The position numbers were made by a program, and so were the translations under genes. 21,373 nucleotides of DNA. It comes from Flavobacteriales bacterium. GTDB taxonomy: Bacteria; Bacteroidota; Bacteroidia; Flavobacteriales_D; Parvicellaceae. The notes beneath the pieces are model-generated. The model did not search any database, had not been told where the DNA came from, and saw nothing but the letters and a program-made list of their open reading frames with translations. Below, piece by piece: positions 1 to 7,695 of this stretch (its first letter is position 1; every line of letters starts with the position of its first letter). Location: the NCBI GenBank assembly GCA_026993705.1, contig JALWSJ010000206.1, positions 1-21,373 of the forward strand, written 5' to 3'.

Positions 1-31
1 AAAAATCATTTTCTTACCACTCATTTTATAC

Positions 32-138
32 ACGTCAGACTGTCTAAAAACCTAATTTACAGTGAAATTTACATCTGATTATAAATGTGTTATAATTCTT
101 GTTTTCAAGTTTCTTAGGTTTTTTTGACAGTCTGACGT
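32..138. repeat. 107-bp inverted-repeat hairpin at left edge
   Basis: Positions 32-55 and 114-138 form a nearly perfect inverted repeat of about 24 bp, starting ACGTCAGACTGTC and ending GACAGTCTGACGT, around an AT-rich 58-nt centre with no reading frame. It directly abuts the outer end of module Z of the neighbouring composite repeat. It could be a small MITE-like element or a bidirectional hairpin terminator. No second copy was seen in this window, so mobility is not shown. Confidence 0.55.
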
Positions 139-250
139 TAGGGATTATTAAGCGACTGTGAAAAACAGTTGAGTTTTTGAGCTAACGTAAAAATATCAGC
201 TATTTTATAATCGATTGATTATCAATGTTATATTTTTACGTTAGTTGGAG
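137..250 (-). repeat. Module Z of composite repeat, left copy
   Basis: This copy runs from a CGTTAGGG boundary to the TATCCCTAAC boundary shared with module Y. Its core is a perfect 14-15 bp terminal inverted repeat, CTAACGTAAAAATA at 182-195 with its complement at 231-244, around an AT-rich variable centre. The adjoining sequence with the GACTGTGAAAAACA motif (about 153-180) is conserved, in reverse complement, in the other copy at 3717-3832. No coding sequence is present. Confidence 0.7.
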
Positions 251-412
251 TATCCCTAACACGAGCAAAACAGACGGTATAAAGCGTTTTTTTTAATTTC
301 TTATACTTCTTCATAAAAATTTTCCATAGCTGAGGCTATGCAGAATTTTTATTCATCGTCTAAGAAATCAAAAATTCACTTTTTATACGCCAATTTCACT
401 CGCGTTAGGGAT
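251..412 (-). repeat. Module Y of composite repeat, left copy (long imperfect palindrome)
   Basis: A roughly 160-bp imperfect palindrome bounded by ATCCCTAACACGAG and CTCGCGTTAGGGAT. The two arms pair along most of their length and meet at a CATAGC/GCTATG tip near 327-343. It is an inverted copy of 3559-3716, about 90% identical by eye. A short open frame crosses this region (338-541), but it follows repeat sequence and is not a gene. Confidence 0.7.
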
Positions 413-552
413 AGAACGGCGTATTTGAACTCCTTTTGGTTTGTTGCATTTATGCAAACCAAAAGAGTGAGTAGTGATAGCCCGACCATTACGGCGTTAA
501 AAAGTGGTGTAGTGAAACGGAACTGCTTTTTTATGCCGTAATGGGAACGCCC
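403..552 (-). repeat. Dispersed element X, copy L
   Basis: Read on the minus strand the element starts GGGCGTTCCC and ends CTATCCCTAACGCGAG. Stem A pairs 486-495 with 535-544 perfectly and continues as an imperfect AT-rich stem inward; its sequence is unrelated to stem A of the other copies. Stem B is of the CTTTTGGTTTG / CAAACCAAAAG subtype (about 433-465). The outer end lies 14 bp past the stop codon of the alanine-dehydrogenase-type gene, so it would be in that transcript's 3' untranslated region. It is not a clear intrinsic terminator, because no T-tract follows stem A. Confidence 0.85.
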
Positions 553-566
553 AAATCTTTATCTAT

Positions 567-1787
567 TTAAAAGGCACTTATCAGCAAATCTAAGTCTTTG
601 TATGGTAAATGGAAGGTTTCTCCCAAGTATGAGGAAGTGAGTGTTCCGTTATAAATGTAAACGCCGTGCCGAAAGCCTTTGTCTGTTCTTATCAGCTTGT
701 CGATGCCTCCGCGGTTGGCAATATCCAATACCAAAGGTGCAAATATATTACTTAGGGCGTAGGATGCTGTACGAGAAACTCTTGATGCGATATTAGGCAC
801 GCAATAATGTACGACTCCGTACTCCTTAAAGGTTGGTTTTTCGTGTGTAGTTACCCGCGAGGTTTCAAAACATCCGCCTTGGTCGATGCTTACGTCTATG
901 ATGACCGAACCGTCTTTCATGTTTTCGACCATTTCTTCGGTTACTACGCAAGGGGTACGACCGTAACTTGCTCTTAATGCTCCTATGGCTACATCGGCTC
1001 GCATCAAGGCTTTTCGCAAGACTTTGGGTTGAATAACCGAGGTAAAAATATGCGTTCCTAAGTCGCGTTGTAATCGTCTCAATCGGTAAACGGAATTGTC
1101 GAAAACTTTTACCGATGCTCCTAATGCTATTGCACTTCGAGCGGCAAATTGTCCTACGGTTCCTGCTCCTATAACAACGACTTCTGTCGGGGTGATTCCT
1201 GCTACTCCGCCTAACATCAATCCTTTTCCGTCGTTGATATTACTTAACAATTCTCCGGCGATTAAGATTGAGGTTGTTCCTGCTATCTCGCCCATCGAAC
1301 GAATGATTGGGTAAATTCCTTCTTCATCTTTTACGTAATCCCAAGCGATTGCTGTTATCTTTTTTTCCATCAACATACGCAAAGTATCTGCGGGTTGAAC
1401 GGTAAGTTGGAGGGCTGAAAAAAGGGTTTGCTTGTGCTTCATCATCTCTATTTCTTTGGACGATGGCGGTGCTATTTTCAGGATAATGTCCGCTTCGTAA
1501 ACTTGACTGGCAGAATAGGCTATTTCTGCTCCTGCTTCGCTGTAATCTCTATCGGAAAAATTGGCATGCTTGCCTGCGTTGCTTTCTATCAATACCCGAT
1601 GTCCGTTGTTGACCAATAACGAAACGGCTTCGGGCACCAGCACTACTCTATGTTCTTGAAATTCGGTTTCTCGCGGAATACCGATGTATAAACTTTTGTT
1701 TTTGTTGCCTACTTCCAACATTTCCTCCAAAGGCATCAATGCGGCTTCGCGTGCCAAGGATTTTAAAGCGTCTCCTGATGATATCAT
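567..1787 (-). CDS. ald: Alanine dehydrogenase (Bacteroidota type)
   Basis: 406 residues, longer than the classical enzyme of about 370 because of an N-terminal segment of some 30 residues. As I recall, such a segment is usual in Bacteroidota homologues. The family normally interconverts L-alanine with pyruvate and ammonia using NAD. Visible motifs are IGIPRE (35-40), a nucleotide-binding loop GAGTVG (207-212) followed by VKVFD with Asp230 (typical of NAD preference), and DQGGCFETSR (302-311) with the family's active-site aspartate at 302. A lysine at 104 matches the substrate-binding lysine. The position of the catalytic histidine of the Mycobacterium enzyme appears to be Gln127, so activity on alanine is less certain than the fold; transhydrogenase-alpha-like or related dehydrogenase roles are possible. 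The start overlaps the tsaE stop by 4 nt (ATGA), implying translational coupling. It is the last gene of the rbfA operon. Confidence 0.85.
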   Translation of the reverse strand: MISSGDALKSLAREAALMPLEEMLEVGNKNKSLYIGIPRETEFQEHRVVLVPEAVSLLVNNGHRVLIESNAGKHANFSDRDYSEAGAEIAYSASQVYEADIILKIAPPSSKEIEMMKHKQTLFSALQLTVQPADTLRMLMEKKITAIAWDYVKDEEGIYPIIRSMGEIAGTTSILIAGELLSNINDGKGLMLGGVAGITPTEVVVIGAGTVGQFAARSAIALGASVKVFDNSVYRLRRLQRDLGTHIFTSVIQPKVLRKALMRADVAIGALRASYGRTPCVVTEEMVENMKDGSVIIDVSIDQGGCFETSRVTTHEKPTFKEYGVVHYCVPNIASRVSRTASYALSNIFAPLVLDIANRGGIDKLIRTDKGFRHGVYIYNGTLTSSYLGETFHLPYKDLDLLISAF

Positions 1788-2206
1788 ACGGTGATTTTTA
1801 TGGTTCTGCGGTGTTCTCCCGCAATTTCAATGGTTACTCTAACGTAGTTTTGTGGCAAAAGGTTTGCTATTTTCTCACTCCATTCCAAAAAATTTACGGC
1901 ATCGCCGTATAATAGCTCGTCCAAACCACTTTCCATGGCTTCGTTTTCATCTTCTAAACGATAAAAATCGAAGTGATTGATTTCTCCATAAATAGGAGAA
2001 TAATAGGTGTTCACAATACTGTACGTCGGACTAGAAGGTTCGTCTTCTATCTTCAACTGCCGACAGACTTCGGCTATTAAGGTTGTCTTTCCTGCTCCCA
2101 TCTCTCCATCTACGACAAACAGTCTATTGGTTGAGCAAAGTTCTACAATTTGTTGAGCTACATTACTCAATTCTTCTACAGATTGTATAGCGTACTCGTA
2201 TTGCAT
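1784..2206 (-). CDS. tsaE: tRNA threonylcarbamoyladenosine (t6A) biosynthesis ATPase TsaE
   Basis: 140 residues, normal for the family. TsaE is a cytoplasmic P-loop ATPase that works with TsaD and TsaB to place threonylcarbamoyl on A37 of ANN-decoding tRNAs. The Walker A loop GEMGAGKT is at 34-41, the family segment SSPTYSIVNTY at 58-68, the HFDFYRL segment at 78-84 and LEWSEKI at 107-113. All are characteristic of TsaE and none is damaged. Its start codon overlaps the stop of the upstream methyltransferase gene by one base (TAATG), and its own stop overlaps the next start by 4 nt. It is therefore an internal gene of a compact operon. Confidence 0.95.
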   Translation of the reverse strand: MQYEYAIQSVEELSNVAQQIVELCSTNRLFVVDGEMGAGKTTLIAEVCRQLKIEDEPSSPTYSIVNTYYSPIYGEINHFDFYRLEDENEAMESGLDELLYGDAVNFLEWSEKIANLLPQNYVRVTIEIAGEHRRTIKITV

Positions 2207-2979
2207 TACTTTGGCTTTCTTACAATATATAACATCTCTCCTTCTACAAAACGATAGCGGTCATACGTTTCTTTATCTAGCTCCTTACGATAATCGTATT
2301 CTTCTACTTCAAACCCTGCTTCTCTAAGTACGTCAGGATAGTTTGTACCATATAGACGAACGTGGTCGTATTGCCAAAAATGTTTTTCCCGTTCTTTAGG
2401 GTCGGTTATCGTTGGGTCTTCATACGTATAATCTCTTGTATAGTCAATCGGCACTTGAAAAATCCCCCAACCTCCGGGTTTCATTATGCGTTTGAGCTCA
2501 CTCATACATTTTTTATCGTCTTCTACGTGCTCTAATACGTGATTACAGAAAATCACATCGTATTGGTTATCTTCTAATGGAATATCATGCAAATCAAAAT
2601 GAATATCCGCTAAAGGTGATTCTAAATCGCCTGTTGTGTAATCTATATTTTTCTGCTTTCTAAATCGCTTGTAAAAACACTGTTCGGGTGCAATATGCAT
2701 CACTTTTAATTCGTCGGTAAAGAAATTAGATTTTGTTTTGAGATAGACCCACATCAAACGATGCCGCTCCAGTGTCAAATCATAAGGACAAAGCACATCG
2801 TCGCGTTGGTGGTCCCCGTATCCGTAGGGCAAAAACTTTTTAAATGATTTTTCACAAACCGGACATTCTACATTATCTCCTTTCAAGACAATCGGAGCGA
2901 CCGCCTTAAACGCATAACTCATTCGAATAAGGATAGGACGCGGAACGGTGTTGAGGACAAATTTAAATAACTTTTTCAT
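2206..2979 (-). CDS. SAM-dependent methyltransferase with N-terminal zinc-ribbon
   Basis: 257 residues. The N-terminal part (1-34) is basic and hydrophobic without a clear signal peptide. It is followed by a likely zinc site, Cys39-x2-Cys42 with Cys64 and His73. The C-terminal part is a class I methyltransferase of the Methyltransf_11 type. HIAPE (95-99) takes the place of the usual glycine-rich motif I, DLHDIPLEDNQYDVIFCNHVLEHV (129-152, shown here only to locate motifs II-III) carries the acidic and post-II signatures, and LKRIMKPGG (162-170) follows. The substrate cannot be read from the sequence. The surrounding translation-related genes hint at RNA or ribosome modification, but that is inference only. 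The gene lies 4 nt after rbfA. Confidence 0.85.
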   Translation of the reverse strand: MKKLFKFVLNTVPRPILIRMSYAFKAVAPIVLKGDNVECPVCEKSFKKFLPYGYGDHQRDDVLCPYDLTLERHRLMWVYLKTKSNFFTDELKVMHIAPEQCFYKRFRKQKNIDYTTGDLESPLADIHFDLHDIPLEDNQYDVIFCNHVLEHVEDDKKCMSELKRIMKPGGWGIFQVPIDYTRDYTYEDPTITDPKEREKHFWQYDHVRLYGTNYPDVLREAGFEVEEYDYRKELDKETYDRYRFVEGEMLYIVRKPK

Positions 2980-2983
2980 CCGT

Positions 2984-3322
2984 TTATTTCTTTAACAATT
3001 CCTCAATTTCCATTGCATAGTCCAACGAATCATCAATATAAAAATTCAAATCCGGCGTTTTTCTCAGTTGATGACGAATGACTTGACTCAATGCGTGTTT
3101 TACCCTAGGCTTAACTGTATTGATATGCTTTAGTACTTCGTCTTTATCCTTTGCCCCGAAAATACTCAAATACACCCTTGCTACCGACAAATCAGGTGCT
3201 ATTCTAACCTTAGTAACACTCACCATTGCTCCGTTGCAAAATTCCCGAGCATTGCGTTGAAATATGATACTTAACTCTTGCTGAATCAACTCAGCTATTC
3301 TTTCTTGTCTTATACTTGCCAT
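2984..3322 (-). CDS. rbfA: Ribosome-binding factor A
   Basis: 112 residues, the usual size of RbfA, a KH-fold protein that binds the immature 30S subunit and assists 16S rRNA 5'-end maturation and cold adaptation. The N-terminus SIRQERIAELIQQELS, the VTKVRIAPDLSVARVYLS strand-turn-strand (36-53) and the C-terminal RKTPDLNFYIDDS segment (87-99) match the family well. It is the first gene of the operon rbfA - methyltransferase - tsaE - ald, and a candidate Bacteroidota promoter lies about 40 bp upstream of its start. Confidence 0.95.
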   Translation of the reverse strand: MASIRQERIAELIQQELSIIFQRNAREFCNGAMVSVTKVRIAPDLSVARVYLSIFGAKDKDEVLKHINTVKPRVKHALSQVIRHQLRKTPDLNFYIDDSLDYAMEIEELLKK

Positions 3323-3363
3323 TCTATACTTATTTATCCCCAGTTTAATTAAGGTTTAACTGT

Positions 3364-3371
3364 CAAAGATA
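3364..3371 (-). promoter_or_regulatory. Candidate -7 promoter element of the rbfA operon
   Basis: Read on the minus strand this is TATCTTTG, an exact match to the TAnnTTTG -7 box of the Bacteroidota primary sigma factor. It lies about 42 bp upstream of the rbfA start, and the region between is AT-rich and non-coding. No clean -33 TTTG was found at the ideal distance, so the call rests mainly on the -7 box and its position. It is the only good match in the 96 bp between rbfA and the neighbouring repeat. Confidence 0.5.
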
Positions 3372-3418
3372 AACTTTTTTATCGGGACTAAGAAAGTTCT
3401 ATGCTAAGATAATGATTT

Positions 3419-3570
3419 GGGCGTTCCCCTTTTCTTCTAAAACAGCATATCGCTACCGCGAAACGCTGTTTTAGAAGAAAAGGGTCGGGCTATCACTACT
3501 CACTCTTTTGTGTTGCATAGGTGCAACAACACAAAAGGAGTTCAAACACGCCGTTCTATCCCTAACGCGA
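3419..3570 (+). repeat. Dispersed element X, copy R1
   Basis: Read on the plus strand it starts GGGCGTTCCC and ends CTATCCCTAACGCGAG. Stem A is a perfect 20-bp hairpin, 3427-3446 pairing with 3465-3484, with an 18-nt loop (ATATCGCTACCGCGAAAC). Stem B (3505-3537) is of the CTTTTGTGTTG / CAACACAAAAG subtype. It lies just upstream of the promoter region of rbfA and points the opposite way to copy L, so the two bracket the rbfA-ald operon. Confidence 0.88.
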
Positions 3571-3716
3571 GTAAAAATGGCGGATATAAAGTGAATTTTT
3601 GGTTTCTTAGACGATGAATAAAAATTTTGCATAGCCCCAGCTATGGAAAATTTTTATGAAGAAGGATAAGGAATCAAAAAACTCTTTATATCGTCTATTT
3701 TGCTCGTGTTAGGGAT
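3559..3716 (+). repeat. Module Y of composite repeat, right copy
   Basis: A long imperfect palindrome bounded by ATCCCTAACGCGAG and CTCGTGTTAGGGAT. Its tip is CATAGC-CCCA-GCTATG near 3630-3647. It matches the inverted copy at 251-412 along its whole length by eye, including the segments TTTCTTAGACGATGAATAAA and TTTTTATGAAGAAG. No coding potential is seen. Confidence 0.7.
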
Positions 3717-3832
3717 TCCAACTAACGTAAAAATTCAACATTGAAAATCAATGAATTATGAAATTAGCTAAATTTTTACGTTAGCTCAAAAAAACTCAAA
3801 TGTTTTTCACAGTCGTTTAATCGTCCCTAACG
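3717..3832 (+). repeat. Module Z of composite repeat, right copy
   Basis: A perfect 14-bp terminal inverted repeat, CTAACGTAAAAATT (3722-3735) with its complement (3771-3784), flanks an AT-rich centre that differs from the left copy. A conserved tail containing TGTTTTTCACAGTCG and a closing CCCTAACGC boundary follow. The module ends 14 bp from the stop codon of the cyclase gene, the same distance that separates copy L from the ald stop. Confidence 0.7.
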
Positions 3833-3846
3833 CAAACAAAGATAAA

Positions 3847-6800
3847 TCAATCCGCATAATTATCTTCTTTCAAACGTTGTTTTATCATTTCCAAATGTTT
3901 CATTTTCTTTTCTTGTCGCAACTTGATAGCAGACTTAGTGAAATACTTATGTTGCATTAAGAATTTCACTTGAATTTCGTCCCACAATCTGTCGCTATTT
4001 ATTTTGCCGTGGTCTCTCAATTCTCGTCTTAATGTGTCCGAAATCTCAAAGAAATCATCTCTTCCTAAGTAATCCAAATCAGCATCACAAATAATTTCTT
4101 CTAGTAAATTATTTGGTTTGTGTGGTATTCTTGTAGCAAAGATTAATTCCTCTACAATTTTTACTTGCTCCGGTGTATATCCGTACTTCGGCAAAATCTC
4201 CGAAGCCATTCTTGCACCGATAGGTTCATTATTATCATATTGCTCTACAAACCCTGCGTCGTGATATGTCGCCGCTGACTTCAAGACAAAAATATCCTCA
4301 TCCAATACCCCTTCCATTATCGCAATTCGTTCTACGGCATCTACCACATCATACGTATGATGTATGCCGTGATAGTGCAATTTAGGCGACAATTTTTCTT
4401 CCAATATTCGCATGATATGCCTTTCCGCTTTACGGTAGTTGATACTACTGTAAATATGCAAATTCACATAATCCTTAAATTTTTGATTCGGTATTGTTCC
4501 ATCGGCATCTTTAGAAAGGTGTGGTTTTATCCTATCGACAAAGTACATGTCAATCTCACCTTTGTTTTTAGCGGCAATTTTTCCTCTGTACGTACAATTG
4601 AAATAAGGTTTTATATGTTCGTAAGTAGTTCCGGACACATTCACTTTCCCTGATTCTCCCGCAGTTTCCATACGTTGAGCTACATTTACCGTATTCCCCC
4701 AAATATCGTAAGCAATACGTTTTTTACCGATAACTCCCGCAATCACATCCCCCGTATGAAGCCCAACTCGTAATTCCCAATATTCTTCTCCTTTGGCTTT
4801 CAACTCTTTTTCTTGTTGCTTCATATATGCTTGAATCTCCAAAGCCGCCAACACGCTATTTACGGGGTTCTCTTTATCTCTCAAAGGCACACCTCCGGCA
4901 GCCATATAGGCATCTCCGATTGTTTTGATTTTTTCTATTTGATGTTTATCAATAATTTCATCAAAAACCTTAAAGAGCTTGTCCAAACGAGTTACCAAAT
5001 CAATCGGCGACATTCGTTCCGCTATTTTAGTAAAACCTACTATATCGGTAAACATTACGGTTACCAATCGATAATAACGTGTACGTGCCTGTCCTTTGTT
5101 TTTAAGTTCTTCAGCAGTTTCGGCGGGTAAAATATTTAATAACAGCTCTTCTGCTTTGTTTTTTTCTATTTCCAATAATTCTTTTTGTTTCTCTATTTCT
5201 TGTTTTTGCTTGGTAATTGTCTTCGTTCTTTTCTCCACTAAGAAAGTTAACTTTCTCTTTTGCGATTTCATTGCACTGATTCGGATAACATAGGAAATAT
5301 AAAAAATCAACAAGACAAAGAACGATGCAGCTGTTACAAACCACCATGTTTTCCAAAATGGTGGCGTAATAATTAACCGAACTTCAGTTGGGTTTTCTGT
5401 CCAAACGCCATCGGAATTAGATGCCCAGACTTTAAACAGATACATCCCCGGTGAGAGATTGGAATAGTTAATCTGCTCCATATCACCTAAATCTAAAGGT
5501 ATTTCGTACAAACCTTCTAACATTATCCTGTATTTGTTACCTTCGGGGTGTGTATAGTGTAAAGCTGCGAATTTAAAGGTTATGTTATTCTCTTTGTAAG
5601 GGAGTTTCAATGTTTTTAAGTAAATGGGCGAAGGTAAAGTATCTATCTTCTTAATAATAGATTCATTAAATAACAACACATCGGTAATCACAACATTAGG
5701 TGGAATTTTGTTTTGTTGAATTTTAGAAGGGTAAAAAGCATTTAAACCGTTTATCCCACCGAAATACATTTTCCCCGATTTCCCTTTGTGATAAGCTCCA
5801 TTGTTAAACTCGTTACTTTGTAAACCGTCATCCTCCGTAAAGTTTTTAAACAGCGTATCCACCGTATTGAACCGCGACAAACCGAAATTGGTACTTACCC
5901 AAATTCTTTCGGAATCTTCTCGCAACAATCCGTAAATGGCATTATTAGACAATCCATTTTCCTCGGTATAGACTTCAAACAAATCTTGTGTGATGTCCAT
6001 TTTATTCAATCCGCCCCCGTAAGTTCCTATCCATATTGAATGATTATAGCCCTCCAAAATAGATAACACGGTATTATTACTGATTGATAAGGTGTCTTCT
6101 CCTTCATTGGTATAATTTACAAATTGGTATCGTGTTGAATCGTATGCGTCAGGCACTCCTTTGCATATACCTCCACCATTTAGCCCAATCCATAAAATTT
6201 TGTTTTTATCTACGGTTATGGTTTTGCATTCGTAATTCGGTAGTTGATACCTCCCAGTATCGAGATTACTGTAAAACTTATATTCCAAACTACTTAAATT
6301 CAGTTTTGACACCCCTTCGTTACAAGCAATCCACAAGTTGTCGGATTGATCAATATGCAAATGATTTACTCGATTATCGTGTTGGTTTTCATTAGCTTCT
6401 CTAAATTCAATAGGAATAAAACGATTTTGTTCGGGGACAAAACGAAACAAACCGTCAACCGTTCCCACCCAAAAGTGATTGTATTTGTCTTTGATTATTG
6501 CATAGACACTGTTATTTACTGTTTGCCCTTTATAAGGGTAACGCGTATATTTATCTTCTAAAGTTTGGATTGAGGTAACTCCCTCCCTAGTTCCTACCCA
6601 CAAAGTTTTTCCGTCTTCATAAATACTCCATACATTTTTATCCAATAAACTATTTTTATCTCCATAGAGGTGATTGTAGTGCTCAAAAAATTGTTTTACG
6701 GGATCAAAATAACTTAATCCATCTTGTGTTCCTATCCAAATAGTCCCAAACCTATCCTTTAGAATAGAGTTAATAATGTTGCTGGACAATGAATGGCTGT

Positions 6801-7695
6801 TGAAATCATTTTGAACAAACTCGTCTCTTATATATTGCTCTCCTTTTTTTTGGAAACAAATTAATCCATTTCCATTTGTACCTACCCAAATTGTACTATC
6901 CAAGACTAATATCGCCGATGCAAAATTTACATTTTTATCCTGAATAAAATCCGGAAGATGAATTGTCATCTTTTCTAAATCTAAAAGGTTAATTCCTTCA
7001 TTTGTTCCAATAAGCACTTTTTTATCAACGTACTTTACTATCGAAAGAATGGTATTATCTAAAAGATTTTGTGTTTCATTGAGCAATTTTGCCTTCCTTG
7101 TTTTTTTGTCAAAAACTACAACTCCTCTCCCCCTTGTACCTAATATAATTTTATTTTCTACAATAAGTATCCTACTCAATTTATTGGTAGGAAAACCATT
7201 TGACGTATTGTAACGTTCCAACTTGTCACTGGAAGGCCAATAATGAAAAAGTCCGCTATTTTGGGAAGTAAACCAAACTGAACCATTTTCATCAATTTTT
7301 AATTCTTGAACATCAATTTGAGACAGGATATTTTCTTTTGGAAAAGAATGAAATTGTTCCTTAATCGGGTCGTAGCGATTTAGCCCTCCGTTTTCTGTTC
7401 CAACCCAAAACTGTAATGTTTTCGGATCTTGTTGAACACTGTTAATAAATGAATTGGATAATGATTTTTTGTTATCAATCTGATGCTTATATACTTTAAA
7501 TGAATAGCCATCATAACGATTTAATCCATCTTGTGTACCTGCCCAAATAAATCCTTTTTCATCTTGTATTAATGATAAAATACTACTTTGGGATAACCCA
7601 TCTCGAATCGATAATTTATTGAATCTAATGGTTTTCTGAGCGAAGAGAAAACTAAAAGCAATGATTCCGAGAATTAATAGAACTGCCTTTTTCAT
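3847..7695 (-). CDS. Propeller-sensor adenylate cyclase with C-terminal HD domain
   Basis: 1282 residues. A signal peptide (1-20, ending FLFAQ) precedes about 630 residues of two-component-regulator propeller repeats with recurring [IV]W[VIA]GT..GL motifs (for example 50-58, 97-105, 319-327, 366-373, 409-416, 555-563). A Y_Y_Y-type domain (about 665-777), one transmembrane helix (about 783-805) and a coiled coil (812-857) come next. The class III cyclase domain (about 876-1055) keeps both metal aspartates (Asp884, Asp928), the adenine-selecting Lys924 and Asp997, and the transition-state Asn1004 and Arg1008, so it should make cAMP as a dimer. An HD domain (about 1105-1230) follows, with His1112/His1113, His1145-Asp1146 and a late Asp1204, so it looks catalytically intact. 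The likely topology is a periplasmic propeller and cytoplasmic cyclase-HD. The start overlaps the ribE stop by 4 nt (ATGA), indicating coupled translation. The ligand and the HD substrate are unknown. Confidence 0.9.
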   Translation of the reverse strand: MKKAVLLILGIIAFSFLFAQKTIRFNKLSIRDGLSQSSILSLIQDEKGFIWAGTQDGLNRYDGYSFKVYKHQIDNKKSLSNSFINSVQQDPKTLQFWVGTENGGLNRYDPIKEQFHSFPKENILSQIDVQELKIDENGSVWFTSQNSGLFHYWPSSDKLERYNTSNGFPTNKLSRILIVENKIILGTRGRGVVVFDKKTRKAKLLNETQNLLDNTILSIVKYVDKKVLIGTNEGINLLDLEKMTIHLPDFIQDKNVNFASAILVLDSTIWVGTNGNGLICFQKKGEQYIRDEFVQNDFNSHSLSSNIINSILKDRFGTIWIGTQDGLSYFDPVKQFFEHYNHLYGDKNSLLDKNVWSIYEDGKTLWVGTREGVTSIQTLEDKYTRYPYKGQTVNNSVYAIIKDKYNHFWVGTVDGLFRFVPEQNRFIPIEFREANENQHDNRVNHLHIDQSDNLWIACNEGVSKLNLSSLEYKFYSNLDTGRYQLPNYECKTITVDKNKILWIGLNGGGICKGVPDAYDSTRYQFVNYTNEGEDTLSISNNTVLSILEGYNHSIWIGTYGGGLNKMDITQDLFEVYTEENGLSNNAIYGLLREDSERIWVSTNFGLSRFNTVDTLFKNFTEDDGLQSNEFNNGAYHKGKSGKMYFGGINGLNAFYPSKIQQNKIPPNVVITDVLLFNESIIKKIDTLPSPIYLKTLKLPYKENNITFKFAALHYTHPEGNKYRIMLEGLYEIPLDLGDMEQINYSNLSPGMYLFKVWASNSDGVWTENPTEVRLIITPPFWKTWWFVTAASFFVLLIFYISYVIRISAMKSQKRKLTFLVEKRTKTITKQKQEIEKQKELLEIEKNKAEELLLNILPAETAEELKNKGQARTRYYRLVTVMFTDIVGFTKIAERMSPIDLVTRLDKLFKVFDEIIDKHQIEKIKTIGDAYMAAGGVPLRDKENPVNSVLAALEIQAYMKQQEKELKAKGEEYWELRVGLHTGDVIAGVIGKKRIAYDIWGNTVNVAQRMETAGESGKVNVSGTTYEHIKPYFNCTYRGKIAAKNKGEIDMYFVDRIKPHLSKDADGTIPNQKFKDYVNLHIYSSINYRKAERHIMRILEEKLSPKLHYHGIHHTYDVVDAVERIAIMEGVLDEDIFVLKSAATYHDAGFVEQYDNNEPIGARMASEILPKYGYTPEQVKIVEELIFATRIPHKPNNLLEEIICDADLDYLGRDDFFEISDTLRRELRDHGKINSDRLWDEIQVKFLMQHKYFTKSAIKLRQEKKMKHLEMIKQRLKEDNYAD

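Noticed and set aside
338..541. A 67-codon plus-strand open frame
   Set aside because: It lies wholly within repeat modules Y and X, and repeat similarity explains its sequence. It has no gene-like context.
403..552. Element X as a simple rho-independent terminator of the ald operon
   Set aside because: The hairpin lacks a following T-tract, the element has a second conserved hairpin and long conserved single-stranded segments, and other copies lie upstream of genes.
137..3832. CRISPR array or integron
   Set aside because: The repeats are too few, too long and inverted. There are no regularly spaced spacers, no cas genes and no integrase in view.
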